Notes under the pieces: generated by a model
The model's database searches: none
What the model saw: only the letters and a program-made list of their open reading frames with translations
Told to the model about the DNA's origin: nothing
Shown: positions 11,101 to 21,717 of the stretch, one piece after another
How positions within the stretch are numbered: the first letter of the stretch is position 1
Layout of the letters: the number at the start of each line of letters is the position of its first letter
Source of the DNA: Mortierella alpina
Taxonomy: Eukaryota > Mortierellomycota > Mortierellomycetes > Mortierellales > Mortierellaceae
Direction of reading: 5' to 3'
Assembly: GCA_029449245.1 (NCBI GenBank)
Contig: JANATF010000010.1
Coordinates: forward strand, 1,364,001-1,428,000
DNA length: 64,000 nt
Position numbers and translations under genes: made by a program

Positions 11101-13677
11101 GGAGGAGGCGGATCAACTTGCCTGGGACGAGGCTGAGCGTGCTGCCGAAAAGGCGCAGCAAGGTGCCAGCGAAAAGCTGGACAAGGAACAACATGTCGGA
11201 GAGTCACTCTACAACGCGGCTACGGCGCCACTCTCTGCCGTCGAGGAGATTACCGACAGACTTTTGAGAGAAAGGGCAAACAAAAATGAAATGGTGGAGC
11301 TCGAAAGGACGGCACGTCTCAGGAACGACTACGGAGAAGCGGCCAAAATTCATACGGAGCTGAAGGCGTCGCGTACCATACAAGTGAAGCTCCTTGGAGA
11401 CAAGGTCGATGCTGCTGCGCATGAGACTGAACGACTACTCGCCGTGGCATCAGAGCTGAAAGCTGCCGCACAGCAGGCTTTGAACTTGCAAAGCATTGAG
11501 GCACTCTGTTCGGTACTCAAAGCCAGTAGAGACCGGCATATTGCATCGACCGACTCAAGCTATCGTGCTCGTCAGCTGGCTTATAGCGTGAGTGAGATGG
11601 TTGGTCTGAATTATGATGAAGGTGTCAGAATGCGGAAAGAGCAAGAGGCTCAAATCGAGATTTTAGAAATTCTCATCGAAAAGATCAGAAGACCCATAGA
11701 AGCCGAGGCCGAGGCTGTCACGGACGGACAGGTGCGGATGGCAAGGGAGGCTGACAGCACGCTCATATTGGCCGCAGAACAGGCAGCCAAAGCCTTGCTG
11801 GAAGCGCAGAAAGCCCTGGAGGATGCTGAAAACGAATACAGGAGGGAGAGGAAGCGTTTGGAATATGAGGTCCAGTTGCAGGCCGAGAAAGTCAAGGAGG
11901 AGAAGAAATGGCGGAAGCTTGGGAACATGGAAGTAGACAAGTTAAAGGCGCAGATCGGTGTCGAGGCGGCAGCATTGGCCAAGCTGCGAGGAGAGCCTGT
12001 GCGGCTGCCAAACGAGGACGCGGTCTACTACGACTGGCGCGGGATCAACGTCATGCTCTCACTGTGGATGGTGCCCGCAGCAGCTCCGTTTCGCCAAATG
12101 GATGCCCTTGTTCAGCAATATGATGCTGTAAGTTATCTCGTGTCACTGCATGTTGTTGCAAGTGGGTGTACTGAAGCCGAGTGCGTAGCACTTTCTGACC
12201 GTGTGTCATTGCCTCCAACATTGTTGTCATCACAGAAACTCAGGCCAAACCAGAACATGATGTTGACCCGACATCATGTACTTGAGACTCTACAACTGTT
12301 GTTCGACATGGAATTTCCTGGCACAGGACTGCAGCTCAAGCCATTCGGGTAAGCATGCTTTCTCGATTTTATTCTCCTTGCTCGCCTTGAAGGGTGATGG
12401 ATTCAGGTAGTTTTTTCTTTGCAGGCGGTGGCTAAATGGTATGCTATTCCTCCTTCATTCCTGATAGATCCTATGTTACTGGCTTAGGAAACAGCGACAG
12501 CGATATTGACATTTGTGTCTACGCTGAGCATTACGAACCCCATGCTGCGCACTCGGACGTGGTGCATTTGGCGTCTATCCTGCGTCTGCAGGGCTTTGCA
12601 GAGGTGCGGGCTATCCCGGACGCCAAGGTGCCTATTATCAAGTTTGTTGATCCTCACACAGGAATCGCCTGCGATATGAATGTGCAGCACCCACTCGGCA
12701 TCTACAACTCTGCACTGATCAAGGCGTACCTTGATATTGACGCCCGTTTGAGCAGCTTCCTCTACCTGCTCAAGCATTTTGCCAAGGTGCATGGGATCCT
12801 GGATGCATCCTCGGGTTATCTTTGCTCGTACGCCTTCATATTAATGGCAATCGTTTTCTTTCAAGAACAAAAGGAGCCCATTTTACCCCGCCTCCAGTCG
12901 AAGTCTGAAAAACCCAAGAACTTCGACACGAACAAAAAACGACGACCAGCGGCTCCGACCTTTGGGACAGCGTTGATGGACAGAACATTGAAGTCCACGT
13001 TTGTGTATCAGGACGGCAAGAGTCATGAGGTCAACTACGATACTCGCACGGAGCTTTACAAGTCGTATGGGATCATGAACACGAAAAGCGTTGCGCGATT
13101 GCTGTTTGAGTTCTTTGAGTACTTTGCACGCTTGTTTGACTACCGCACTATGGAGGTCTCGCCCATGTCAGGACGTTTCCAGGAAAGACATGTGCTTGCG
13201 AAGGAAAGGCGACAGCAACTCGCACTGGACAAGCTATCAGGAGCCAGTACTTCTGGGCATGCTGCTGGAAGTTTTCCCCGAACCTCGGCGTACACATTCG
13301 ACTCAAAGAGACAGATCTGGGTCAGTGAGGTTGACAAGGCCTACTTTCAGGATCTGGACCTCAACGATGGCCTGCCCTCAGGCGCCGTTCCCGTTCCAGG
13401 ATCGCGCGAGGCTTCTATGGACTCGATGAGCGCCTCTGCCGCTGCCGCAGCTGCTGCAAAGGCTTCGACGAGAGGAGGTTATCAAGACAGATTTGGAAGT
13501 GATTCATTTATCTGTGTCATGGACCCGTTCATATTGAAACGCAATGTTGCAGGAACGTGTCGTGGCGCGAAGTTGGCCAAGGTCTGGAAATGCTTTGACC
13601 ATGCCTACCGATGCCTTGCCCTCGGGCAGTTTGAAAAAGCCTTCAAACCTTTGCCCGAGTTCAGCACAGTCGTGTAG
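8111..13677 (+). CDS. Giant Cid1/TUT-type nucleotidyltransferase with long coiled-coil N-terminal region
   Basis: Predicted exons are 8111-12127, 12236-12348 and 12468-13677, about 1779 aa. The C-terminal ~410 aa form a non-canonical poly(A) polymerase/terminal uridylyltransferase. Intron 2 falls inside the strand FG|SYVTGLGNSDSDIDICV, which carries the G-S motif and the first two catalytic Asp. The third Asp is in GIACDMNVQHPLGI. A PAP-associated domain ends with FICVMDPFILKRNVAGTCRG. The N-terminal ~1370 aa are unusual: an unrecognised globular start, an Ala/Lys-rich stretch, an acidic block (about residues 627-710), and a coiled coil with degenerate octad repeats such as ADRLAREE (about 760-1025). 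A UVR-motif-like helix pair (LRNDYGEAAKIHTEL) follows at about 1065-1085. Intron 1 (12128-12235) is 108 nt and stop-free, so it could also be read through. Function is inferred: RNA 3'-end uridylation or adenylation. Confidence 0.8.
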
Positions 13678-14655
13678 TCTTTTCATGCCCATGCCCTTCT
13701 ATCCACTCTCATGTCTCATGTAGCACGTTCCCGTCTCACAAACAAAGTGGACCATAAAGTTTTGTTGCAATGATTTTGAATCGCATCAGCTAGCGCACTA
13801 GGATGGAAAAGACCGAGTAGCCGGCAGGTTTGCAAATGTCTGAGCAGTGCTGTAAACAAGTCCTTGCGCGAATTCTTCCCATCCACTCTTCAGCGATCCT
13901 CTCGGTATCAAAAGATCGCGTTCCCTATGCCTGGCGACCGACCCTCTAAAAAAGCGACAGGCATACTACGGCTCCCCCAACAACGCCTTTACATCCTCGG
14001 CAAGCCAGGGCACACCAGAATGACGTGTCGGCAGTACGACTTTATACGCGTGGTCTCTCACGACTATTGCGATCGCCATCGGCATTTGCGGCCTTCCTTG
14101 GTTCGAATTGCAACTGCCGGTAACATGGAGGAAGAGTGGGAGAAGAAAATTCTGCCGTCCGCCCTTTCTTCTATCGCTGACCCTCTCCTCTGCTAGCGCG
14201 TGCCTATGCATTGCACAAGTTCATTCATCTTGAGCTCAACTCAACACGTACGTTCCAGACATATTGTAGTAATGTTCCCGCCTTTTATACTCATAGACAC
14301 TCTGCCCTCCCGACCATCGCCCTCCTGCACCTCCTTCCTTGGCATATCCCTGGGAAATACCTTAATCCCCCGTCCAGAACTAGGGTGGTCATTCTCTTCG
14401 CCTCCTTTTTCCGGTATCATTCGCATCTCCACTACATTCCATCCTCGACCACAGTCTGCGCTTCGCAGGCGACTCTTCTTTTTAATGTCTTACTTGCTGT
14501 CCTGTTTGCTATCTTGTTTCCCCCAGACCCCTTCCACCACTTTCTCTTTTTCGGATTAGAGGCTAGCCTCTTTTCCCAGCACCATCTGCCCATCCACTTC
14601 ATGCAATACTTCTCTTAGTCACATAGTACTTCACATTAGAAGATAGATAATTTTA
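13678..14655. other. Intergenic region without a supportable gene
   Basis: This 978-bp gap lies between two plus-strand genes. The last ~350 bp are strongly C/T-rich, consistent with a promoter and 5'UTR for the following gene. Open frames here are short, pyrimidine-driven and show no recognisable domain. Confidence 0.4.
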
Positions 14656-16059
14656 ATGCCCATCCTGACTTTCAGCACCTCGAGGAACAGGGCAGTGCTA
14701 ATCACAGTTCTGCTCATCATGGAGTTCATGGCCATAGTCTGGCTTCGGGAGTCCAGTCCGGACGAGGGTCGCGTCCGCGTGCCATTTCATTCTCACGCAT
14801 CTGGTCGCGATAGGCATGTTGCCGCAGACAACCGCGCACTTCGTCACGAGGAGTCTCATCTACAACGCATGCAGTATGAACAGCGGCAAAGGAGAGGATA
14901 TGTGTACACAGGGGCGGGGACAGGACCTGAGGCAGTGATTCGGTCAGGAGGCACGGTCCTTCGGGCTCGAGCAGGAACGGAGCCTGATCCTCAAATGATG
15001 GGAGCTGGATCTTTATCAGGACATGATAAAAACAAAGACGACAAGGAGGGCGCACATGAAGAACCTATACTGCAACCACAGCCACTATCCCGTCAACAAC
15101 AGCAACCACAGCATGTAGGACAACTACAACAAGTAGAGCAACTACAGCAAGTAGAGCAACCTCGGCAAGTAGAGCAACCTCGGCAAGTAGAGCAACCTCG
15201 GCAAGTAGAGCAACTACAGCCAGTAGAGCAACTTCAGCAAGTAGAGCAACAACAACAACAACAACAACAACAACAGCGCTTGCAGATTACACAGCAAGGC
15301 AGTATACCATCAAGCAGCACCAGACTTGACCCAACAGCGGCAGTGCCCGAGTTGCCCACAAATGCCGAGACATTAGCACGCGGCGACACTAGCACAGTCA
15401 ATCAACCAGACCAGGAATCATCGTCGTTCAACAAAAACACAATGAACGACCATACGCTTAAAACAAAAGCAGGCACTAGTAAGCACCGCTCCTCGCGTGC
15501 CCATGAGAGGAACCAACGCGGCGGATTCAAATCGACCAAGGAGCGGAAGCTTGCGCAGCTCATCCCGGCTCTGGACGAGAACGGAGTTGTCATCGAGGAT
15601 CACTTTATCTCTCCAAGAGATACGGATGGCGACGGCATCCCGGACATATATGTCCTGCTCCGCCCCACTGCCAATTCTAGATACATGATGGACGTTGGCT
15701 TGTTCGATGAAGACCTTGTACCTCCACCCTCAGTACTGCCTGTGACTCCAGTGTCCCCTGTTACTCCAGTCAATCCAGCGCCTCTAGTTCCTTTAGCCAA
15801 CCCAGAGTCTTCAGCCTCGGTTGCTTCAGCAGCAGCCATACCCGTATTAGAGGCAACAGTGCCTGCAGTGCCCCATGTATCCACTGTGCCATCCATGGAT
15901 TCAGCACCAATGCCAGAGCCACCGCTATCAGCGGCAATGCTGTCGGTGGTAGTAGAAGTAGCGAAGCCTGAGCCCAGTGGAACGAGTGTTGAACCTGGCG
16001 TCGCGCCGGTGGTCGCACTAGCCGAAGCGCAAGGGCCGGGCACACAAAGCGCCCAATAA
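14656..16059 (+). CDS. Hypothetical single-pass membrane protein with Q-rich repeats and a calcium-loop-like motif
   Basis: Single exon, 467 aa; I do not recognise a family. A short basic N-terminus is followed by a hydrophobic segment at about residues 13-30 (AVLITVLLIMEFMAIVWL), which reads as a signal anchor. The middle holds a hexapeptide repeat of the VEQPRQ/VEQLQQ type and a polyglutamine run (about residues 150-213). A more ordered block at about residues 290-360 contains the acidic loop RDTDGDGIPD. That loop resembles thrombospondin type-3, dockerin and EF-hand calcium loops, which use alternating Asp at positions 1, 3 and 5. The C-terminal third is Pro/Val/Ala/Ser-rich with repeated PVTPVSPVTP. 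This composition suits a type II membrane or wall-spanning protein with an extended stalk. Topology and calcium binding are inferred from sequence alone. Confidence 0.65.
   Translation: MPILTFSTSRNRAVLITVLLIMEFMAIVWLRESSPDEGRVRVPFHSHASGRDRHVAADNRALRHEESHLQRMQYEQRQRRGYVYTGAGTGPEAVIRSGGTVLRARAGTEPDPQMMGAGSLSGHDKNKDDKEGAHEEPILQPQPLSRQQQQPQHVGQLQQVEQLQQVEQPRQVEQPRQVEQPRQVEQLQPVEQLQQVEQQQQQQQQQQRLQITQQGSIPSSSTRLDPTAAVPELPTNAETLARGDTSTVNQPDQESSSFNKNTMNDHTLKTKAGTSKHRSSRAHERNQRGGFKSTKERKLAQLIPALDENGVVIEDHFISPRDTDGDGIPDIYVLLRPTANSRYMMDVGLFDEDLVPPPSVLPVTPVSPVTPVNPAPLVPLANPESSASVASAAAIPVLEATVPAVPHVSTVPSMDSAPMPEPPLSAAMLSVVVEVAKPEPSGTSVEPGVAPVVALAEAQGPGTQSAQ
15120..15276 (+). repeat. 18-bp coding tandem repeat plus CAA/CAG run
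   Basis: Imperfect 18-bp units such as GTAGAGCAACCTCGGCAA occur about seven times head to tail, encoding VEQxxQ hexapeptides. The array runs straight into a CAA-rich polyglutamine tract. Three consecutive units are identical, suggesting recent slippage or unequal exchange. Confidence 0.85.
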
Positions 16060-16281
16060 AAAACATCCTACTCACGTCACGCAGAGTGTGCAGTGATTGC
16101 AGTCGACTCCTTTTGTCACGGTCCATCCTTGATCAGGAACCCGATCACCGACTCTTGCATCCATCACTGTTGCTCAGCTACGACAACCACAGCAACATAC
16201 CAGCGCAAGAAAGCGATACAGCGAAAAGCAATAAAAGATCCGCGCTCGGTTGCTCTCATTCATAGACGCTGCAGTGTCGCC

Positions 16282-18499
16282 ATGACATCTTGGGTGAATC
16301 ACACCTCCGCCACTATGCAGTCATCGCGCCTCTCTGCCACTGCAGGGTCCGACCGCGGCTCACCAGCACCTGGAGCATCCCATTACTCCACACGGGCCAC
16401 TCGCAGTGCATCCAGTCAGCCGGCGCAAACATACCAACAACAGCAGCAGCAGCAGCAACAACAACAACAGCAGCAGCAACAGTTCCAGATGCAGCCTCAA
16501 CCGGGATACCCTATGCAGCATCAGCATCAGCATCACACGCCCACTCCAGCGCAGATTCAGCAGCACCAGCTCCAACAGCAACAGCAGCTAGCCCAGCAGC
16601 AACAGCAGCAACCATATACCCAGTTCCGCACAGCTTCGGTGCAGCCCCGCTATCCCGCCTATGGATCGCAACAACAGCAGCATCCGTATCACCCTCAACA
16701 GCAACACCAACAACAACAACAGCATGGACACTATGGGAGTGGCTTCAGACCCGCAGGACCACCTGCACCCATGAGCAACGCTCTAGGAACTTTTAGCACG
16801 TACGCCTCGAGGTTACGTGAGGCCAGCAACGCCCTCATCTTACCGCCTGCACTCGGTCGCAGGGCGAAACGAGCGGCTGTGGCCTCGATGATGGAGTCCG
16901 ACGAGGATGACTGGGACTTTGATGATGGTGCTTCGCCCAGGAGCACGCCGAGTAGGGTGCAGCGACAACTGGAGAAGGAGAGACTGGAGAAGGAAAAGAA
17001 GGTCTGGGTGAAGCGACCAAGGAAGACACGCCATATTTACAGGTAAGTAGCGGAGTGGAGTGGTAACGGGTTTCGGCCTTTGAAAATGGTGCTCAAAGCG
17101 CGTTCGTGTTTTTTTTTTTTTTTTTTCCAAGCGTGGCATTTTGGTCTGCGATATGCACTAACTTTCATTGCCATGTTTTCTGACAATGGAAAAAATCTTA
17201 CTTTTTCCCTTGCCGGTGTTCGCGTTTCTGATGTGCGTTCGCGACGACAGTTCGCAGAATGATTTGGAAGCCGTAGCTGACCAAGATGCGATCCTGGTGC
17301 CGATCCGTTTGGATATTGACATGGACGAGGTCCGACTCCGGGATACGTTTACATGGAATGTGAACGAACAATTGATGACACCCGAAAAGTTTGCAGAGAT
17401 CCTGTGCGAGGACTTGGACTTGAACGTCGCCAAGTTTGTGCCAGAAATCGCCCAGTCGCTCAGAAATCAAATTGCGGAATTTGAGCCGATTGCAGAGGTG
17501 CAGGTCCCACATGAAGGATCCAGGGTTGTTATTCAGGTACCTTGAGACACCTTTTTTTTTTCCTAGCTCCCTGATCCATGTTGCCGTTCAGTCACTGACA
17601 CCGACTCCTTTTCTTTTTTCGCTGTTGATGTTGTTTTTTCTCTTGGTGCCGATAGCTGGATATCCACGTCGGAGGTATCAACTTAAGGGACAGGTTCGAG
17701 TGGGATGTAGGCTCAGACTTGACGCCCGAAGAATTTGCAAGACAATTGGCAGCAGACTTGGGAATCGGTGGGGAATTCGTGCCGATGATTGCGCATGAAA
17801 TTCACGAACAACTCTTTCGATTCAAGCAGGACCGGCTACTGGACAGAGGATTTGACCGCGAGCCGTTGTTCTCCGGATTCAGACCCACAGAGGACGGGGA
17901 GAACTGGTGTCCTGCACTTGAAACATTGACAGCGGAAGAATACGAGAAGCTGCTGGAGGCAAATGATCGAAGCATTCGGTACGTGAGGGTGTTTCTTTGG
18001 TCCACGCTCTTGTGGTATTATGGCTGATGTATAGCATCAGCAAACTGACGCATTGCTCATTCTCTCTCTCTCTTATTCATCTCCATGATGCTCCTATAGT
18101 CGCAACCGACGCGAAACCTCGCGATACGGAAACCGTCGTCGTGGAAGCTCATTTGGTGGTAAAACATATATTGGCATGGGCTCTGGTCGACGAGGACGAC
18201 CACCCAAGGGCGGGAGGATGAGCATGGAAATCTTTGAGGGTTGGCAGTGTCAGCAATGTGGACTGGGAGCCAGCTCAACTGTCATGCTGCGTTCTGGACC
18301 AAGTGGAGAAAAGACACTTTGCAACACGTGTGGAATCTACTGGAGCATCAACGGCGCGTTGCCCCAGGAGCGGAAAGATTTGTTTGCGGTCAAGGTTGAG
18401 CCTGCAGAAAACAAGGCTGTTCTTGAGGCTCTCGGAACACCCGCCGTTAGCACGCCTGCTGAGACGCCTGTCGCGATGGATGAAGATACCGCCGCTTAA
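16282..18499 (+). CDS. SNF5: SNF5/INI1-type SWI/SNF-RSC subunit with C-terminal GATA zinc finger
   Basis: Four exons: 16282-17042, 17251-17536, 17656-17978, 18100-18499, giving 589 aa with all phases matched. The first ~175 residues are Q/H/P-rich with a polyglutamine run; then comes LREASNALILPPALGRRAKR and a basic HIYR end to exon 1. The two SNF5 repeats follow: ILVPIRLDIDMDEVRLRDTF in exon 2, and LDIHVGGINLRDRFEWDVGS leading to DLGIGGEFVPMIAHEIHEQL in exon 3. Intron 2 separates the repeats exactly. Exon 4 adds a basic RRGRPPKGGR patch (AT-hook-like) and a GATA-type finger: WQCQQC, then 20 residues, then CNTC. Family knowledge: SNF5/SMARCB1/Sfh1 is a core subunit of nuclear remodelling complexes, and a GATA finger is seen in some fungal members. 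I cannot separate SNF5 from SFH1 by sequence alone. Confidence 0.9.
16436..16483 (+). repeat. CAA/CAG polyglutamine tract in SNF5
   Basis: A run of mixed CAA and CAG codons encodes about 15 consecutive glutamines. Shorter Q/H tracts follow as far as 16725. Mixed codons limit slippage compared with a pure CAG run. Confidence 0.85.
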
Positions 18500-19005
18500 C
18501 TATGTCAAAGAAGTAAATGGGCCGCCTTTAACTTTTCACCTACAATGAATGATGCTGAACAATTCACGGGAGAGACAATGATACAGCCCCTCATAAAGCG
18601 CACATTGAATAATAACAAGCGGTAGAGATTTGCATGCCCAGTGACGCCCCCCTCTTCATAAATGAAGATCTCAGGCGCAAGGCGCGATCTTTTGCTTATG
18701 AGCATCGAAGCACACAAATGAAGAGTGGCACCAGCACCAAAGGTCTTTGTGACTTGGTCAATGAGATGCATACAGGTTGTGTGAAAATATTACACTTTAG
18801 CGTATTATTTCTTGACCATAAACATAGTAGGGCTGTCATCGATGCATCTTATCGATGCATCTCATGAAAGCAACGTCATGCCCGCCTTATTTGCAAACTA
18901 CCTGTGCACGGAGATATTATGACTATTGAGGCGGCCTGGTGGCCATGCGTGGATGATAAATATAGAAAGTCAACGGTGCACACTATCCTGAACGTTAAAT
19001 GACCG

Positions 19006-19044
19006 CCCATCACATAACGTGAAAAATTAACGTTACGTGATGGG
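19006..19044. repeat. 15-bp inverted repeat with ACGT cores
   Basis: The left arm CCCATCACATAACGT (19006-19020) and right arm ACGTTACGTGATGGG (19030-19044) are complementary at 14 of 15 positions, around a 9-nt A/T-rich loop. The arms contain ACGT cores, the half-site of bZIP factors. It lies 270 bp upstream of the S41 protease start codon. Confidence 0.75.
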
Positions 19045-19223
19045 GGACTGTAGGACGGGCTGTCTGCACGGCAGCAGCGAGAAGGCGGGGGATTGCTCCA
19101 GCCCTGAACTGCAGTGAGGGAGCGCCCACACACAGCCCGCTGCCCATACTACAGTAGAGAACAGGTGCCAAGAACAAAGTAACGGCCCCAGGTGTCTTGT
19201 CGTTACTAAACAATTTAACCGCC

Positions 19224-19248
19224 ATTGGGAGCAGTTACGATATATAAG
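19224..19248 (+). promoter_or_regulatory. Core promoter of S41 protease gene (ATTGG and TATATAA)
   Basis: TATATAAG at 19241-19248 lies 66 bp before the start codon, with CCATTGG, an inverted CCAAT box, about 15 bp further upstream. Position and spacing suit a regulated TATA-type fungal promoter. Confidence 0.6.
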
Positions 19249-19313
19249 CCATCTTCATCTCCTTAATATTTCTTACCACAACTCCAAGATCCACAACAAC
19301 AACAACACTTAGA

Positions 19314-21407
19314 ATGCCATCTCTAGCCAAACTCTTGTTACTTTCAACGGCTCTGGCGGCCATTGCCAATACCGCGCCAAACATGACAGGCTACCCCGAC
19401 CATTGCTCACTCCTGGCCAAGGCAAAGCCGGGTCAGATCACCTTTCAGCAGGTCGCCAATTGCTACCGTTCGATCGACTTCAATCTCCAGCAGGCAAAGG
19501 CTACAATTGAGGCCATGACCACGTTCTACAACGACGCATTTGTTTTCCGCGACGTGGCTCTTACGCCAAACCTCAAGTCACCCTTGACGACTCCTCCCAT
19601 CGATGCTATGGAAGGCCTCAAGAGGGTTGGACAGAAGCGGTACCAGAACGACTTTGACTTTCATCAGGATCTTTCATTATTCGCCATGTCATTCAACGAC
19701 GCTCATGTTACCTATGCGCGTAAGCACACACATGTTCCCCTCGAACCTCTCTTTGATTGATGCGGTGCCTTGGTAACTAATGCTTTGAACCGTCTGTGAA
19801 CAGCACAATGCTATTCTAGCTACATCTTCGTGCAGCCATTGTACCTCTATGCTCCCGTGGTTAACGGTACTCAGGTATATATCTGTGGTCATCTTCAAGC
19901 CATCCATCTATCATTCTGTGTCAACTCGCTCACTTTTCTTCCTTCTGTTTCGTAACATTCGAAATGTTAGTCGATCCGTGTACGCCATGATGTTACCAAG
20001 TCTGGAATGGAGGACTGTGAGGTTGTCCGGATCAATGGTCAAAACGCTCGGGATACCATCCAGCGCTGGGCAGATAAACACACTGGCTTCTCCAAAGATG
20101 CGGGAGTCCGCTTCAACCATGCACTCGCCAGCAAACTTTACTGGCCTACCACCAAGATCTGGTTGGATGTTCCCGGCATGTTCTCTTTCCGATACCGCTT
20201 GCCCGACGTACAGTTCATCGACTACGAGCTCAAATGTGATGGCCAGTACAGCCGCAAGTTCCGTGGTCAGTGGAATGTCATCCCTATGATTCCGGAGGGT
20301 TCGTTCTCGGACAAGACTTCGTTTGTTTCCAACCTCTGCATGCATTCAGAGACCAATGCTACCAACTTGACAACCAAGGCGACAGGAAGTGCGGTGGAGC
20401 CAGGAGTGTTGACCACAGTCTTGGGATCGCTTTATGAAAGTGAGTATGGCAAGCCGGACACATCACTCAAGGACTTGCCTGATGCAAAGTTATGGGCGAG
20501 CGGCAACACAGCCGTCTATCAACTAAAGTCAATGCCCCATGTTGGCGTCCTGGTCGTCCCTACTATGGATATCGTTTCAGAGACTGAAATCCCAATCATC
20601 CAAGGCTACATGACGCAGCTCGCTAACCAAGGTGTGACGCATATTATCATTGACATGAGCGGTAACTTTGGAGGCGAGGAGGAGTTTGCGTCGCTCTTGC
20701 CAGGTGTTTTCTTCAAGACGCAAGACAAGTCCATTCATGCCCACAGGACTCGGTTCAGGGTCACATCCGAGATCCAGGCCTTGGCGGAGGCCAACCTTAA
20801 GGATACCAAGCCCGAGCACACGACATACTGGAATCCAAGGGAGCTGGCAGACACAAAGACCTTCACGCCCTTCAGTACGAACCCCTTCACCACAGGAGTT
20901 GAAGACCTGATGTTCAACGGTCGCTCGGCTGCATTCTCGCAAGAGGTGTTTAACGACTATAACCAGAAATTTATTGACTCGACCATCAGCTACCCATGGT
21001 CTAATGATGCTTCCAAGATTACCATTCTGACGGACGGCCAGTGTGGATCTGCTTGTGGGATGACGAGCGACTATTTTGTGCATCGACATGGTGTCAAGGC
21101 CGTTGCTGTCGGAGGATACCAAAACACGCCCCTGTCCATGTTTTCATTCCCCGGTGCCTCCGTTCTCGACACAGATGCGTATATCGACTCGTTTGAAAAG
21201 CTAGGACTCAAGCCCACTTTCCAGCGGTTGCCCTACGAAAACTCGGTCTCAGTGGGCGTGAGCGTGGTCTTCTCGAACAATGACACTGTTCCTTTGGAGT
21301 ACAACTCTGCGCGCTTCCCGGCCGCTTTCCGTCTGGACTATAACCCTGTGATTGCACGAAACCAGGATCAGCTGTGGGCTGCTGTCGCCCAAGCTGCTTG
21401 GAAATAG
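19314..21407 (+). CDS. Secreted peptidase S41 family (C-terminal-processing/CPAF-like) serine protease
   Basis: Three exons: 19314-19719, 19804-19874, 19971-21407, giving 637 aa. The N-terminus is a signal peptide (MPSLAKLLLLSTALAAIANT). An N-terminal helical/PDZ-like part runs through SFNDAHVTYAPQCYSSYIFV, whose reading is restored across intron 1. The catalytic core has the strand IIIDMSGNFGGEEEF and the nucleophile block LTDGQCGSACG, with the serine at about residue 519. Family knowledge: S41 proteases use a Ser/Lys or related dyad; this CPAF-like fungal branch is normally extracellular. The sequence has several N-glycosylation sequons (NMT, NAT, NDT). It could be a digestive or interaction-related secreted enzyme; the substrate cannot be read from sequence. 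Confidence 0.85.
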
Positions 21408-21717
21408 ACATTGAGAGATATCAATATACAAATATACTAAAGTCAAAGAAAGTTCAAGCACATCCAGACCGCATAACTTGGGGACGTGGTTACGAGATGG
21501 GGATCATCATGCATTTAGAGAATGGCCAGGCAGTCAGTGCTAGATCACCTTATCCATGTCCTAAAACATTATGAAATACGCGTATGAGCAACTCTGCCGC
21601 ATCAAGCCTGTCTGAGCAACTCAGTCCATCCAATCTTATCAGCAAACTACAAGGTTGCGGAGTGGTCCGTCAAGAATGAAAAACGCAATGCTGTCAACAC
21701 GTTTATACTCTCGCACT
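21408..21717. other. Convergent 3' intergenic region
   Basis: A 310-bp gap between two convergent stop codons. It should hold both 3'UTRs and polyadenylation signals. I see no gene, RNA or notable repeat in it. Confidence 0.4.

Larger units (their letters stand above)
18500..19313. other. Intergenic region upstream of the S41 protease
   Basis: No gene is supported. Visible elements are a short direct repeat ATCGATGCATCTT (18838-18863), a strong inverted repeat and a TATA box with an upstream ATTGG; the last two sites are listed separately. The final ~50 bp before the ATG are CA/AC-rich, a typical fungal leader. Confidence 0.4.

Noticed and set aside
10215-11194. Long antisense frames opposite the uridylyltransferase coiled coil
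   Set aside because: They are shadows of the repetitive Glu/Arg/Ala codons on the plus strand, giving Leu/Ser-rich runs without independent support.
12425-12438. Possible 14-nt micro-exon GCGGTGGCTAAATG between the last two exons of the uridylyltransferase gene
   Set aside because: It has AG before it and GT after it, but including it breaks the frame. Direct joining of 12348 to 12468 restores FGSYVTGLGNSDSDID exactly.
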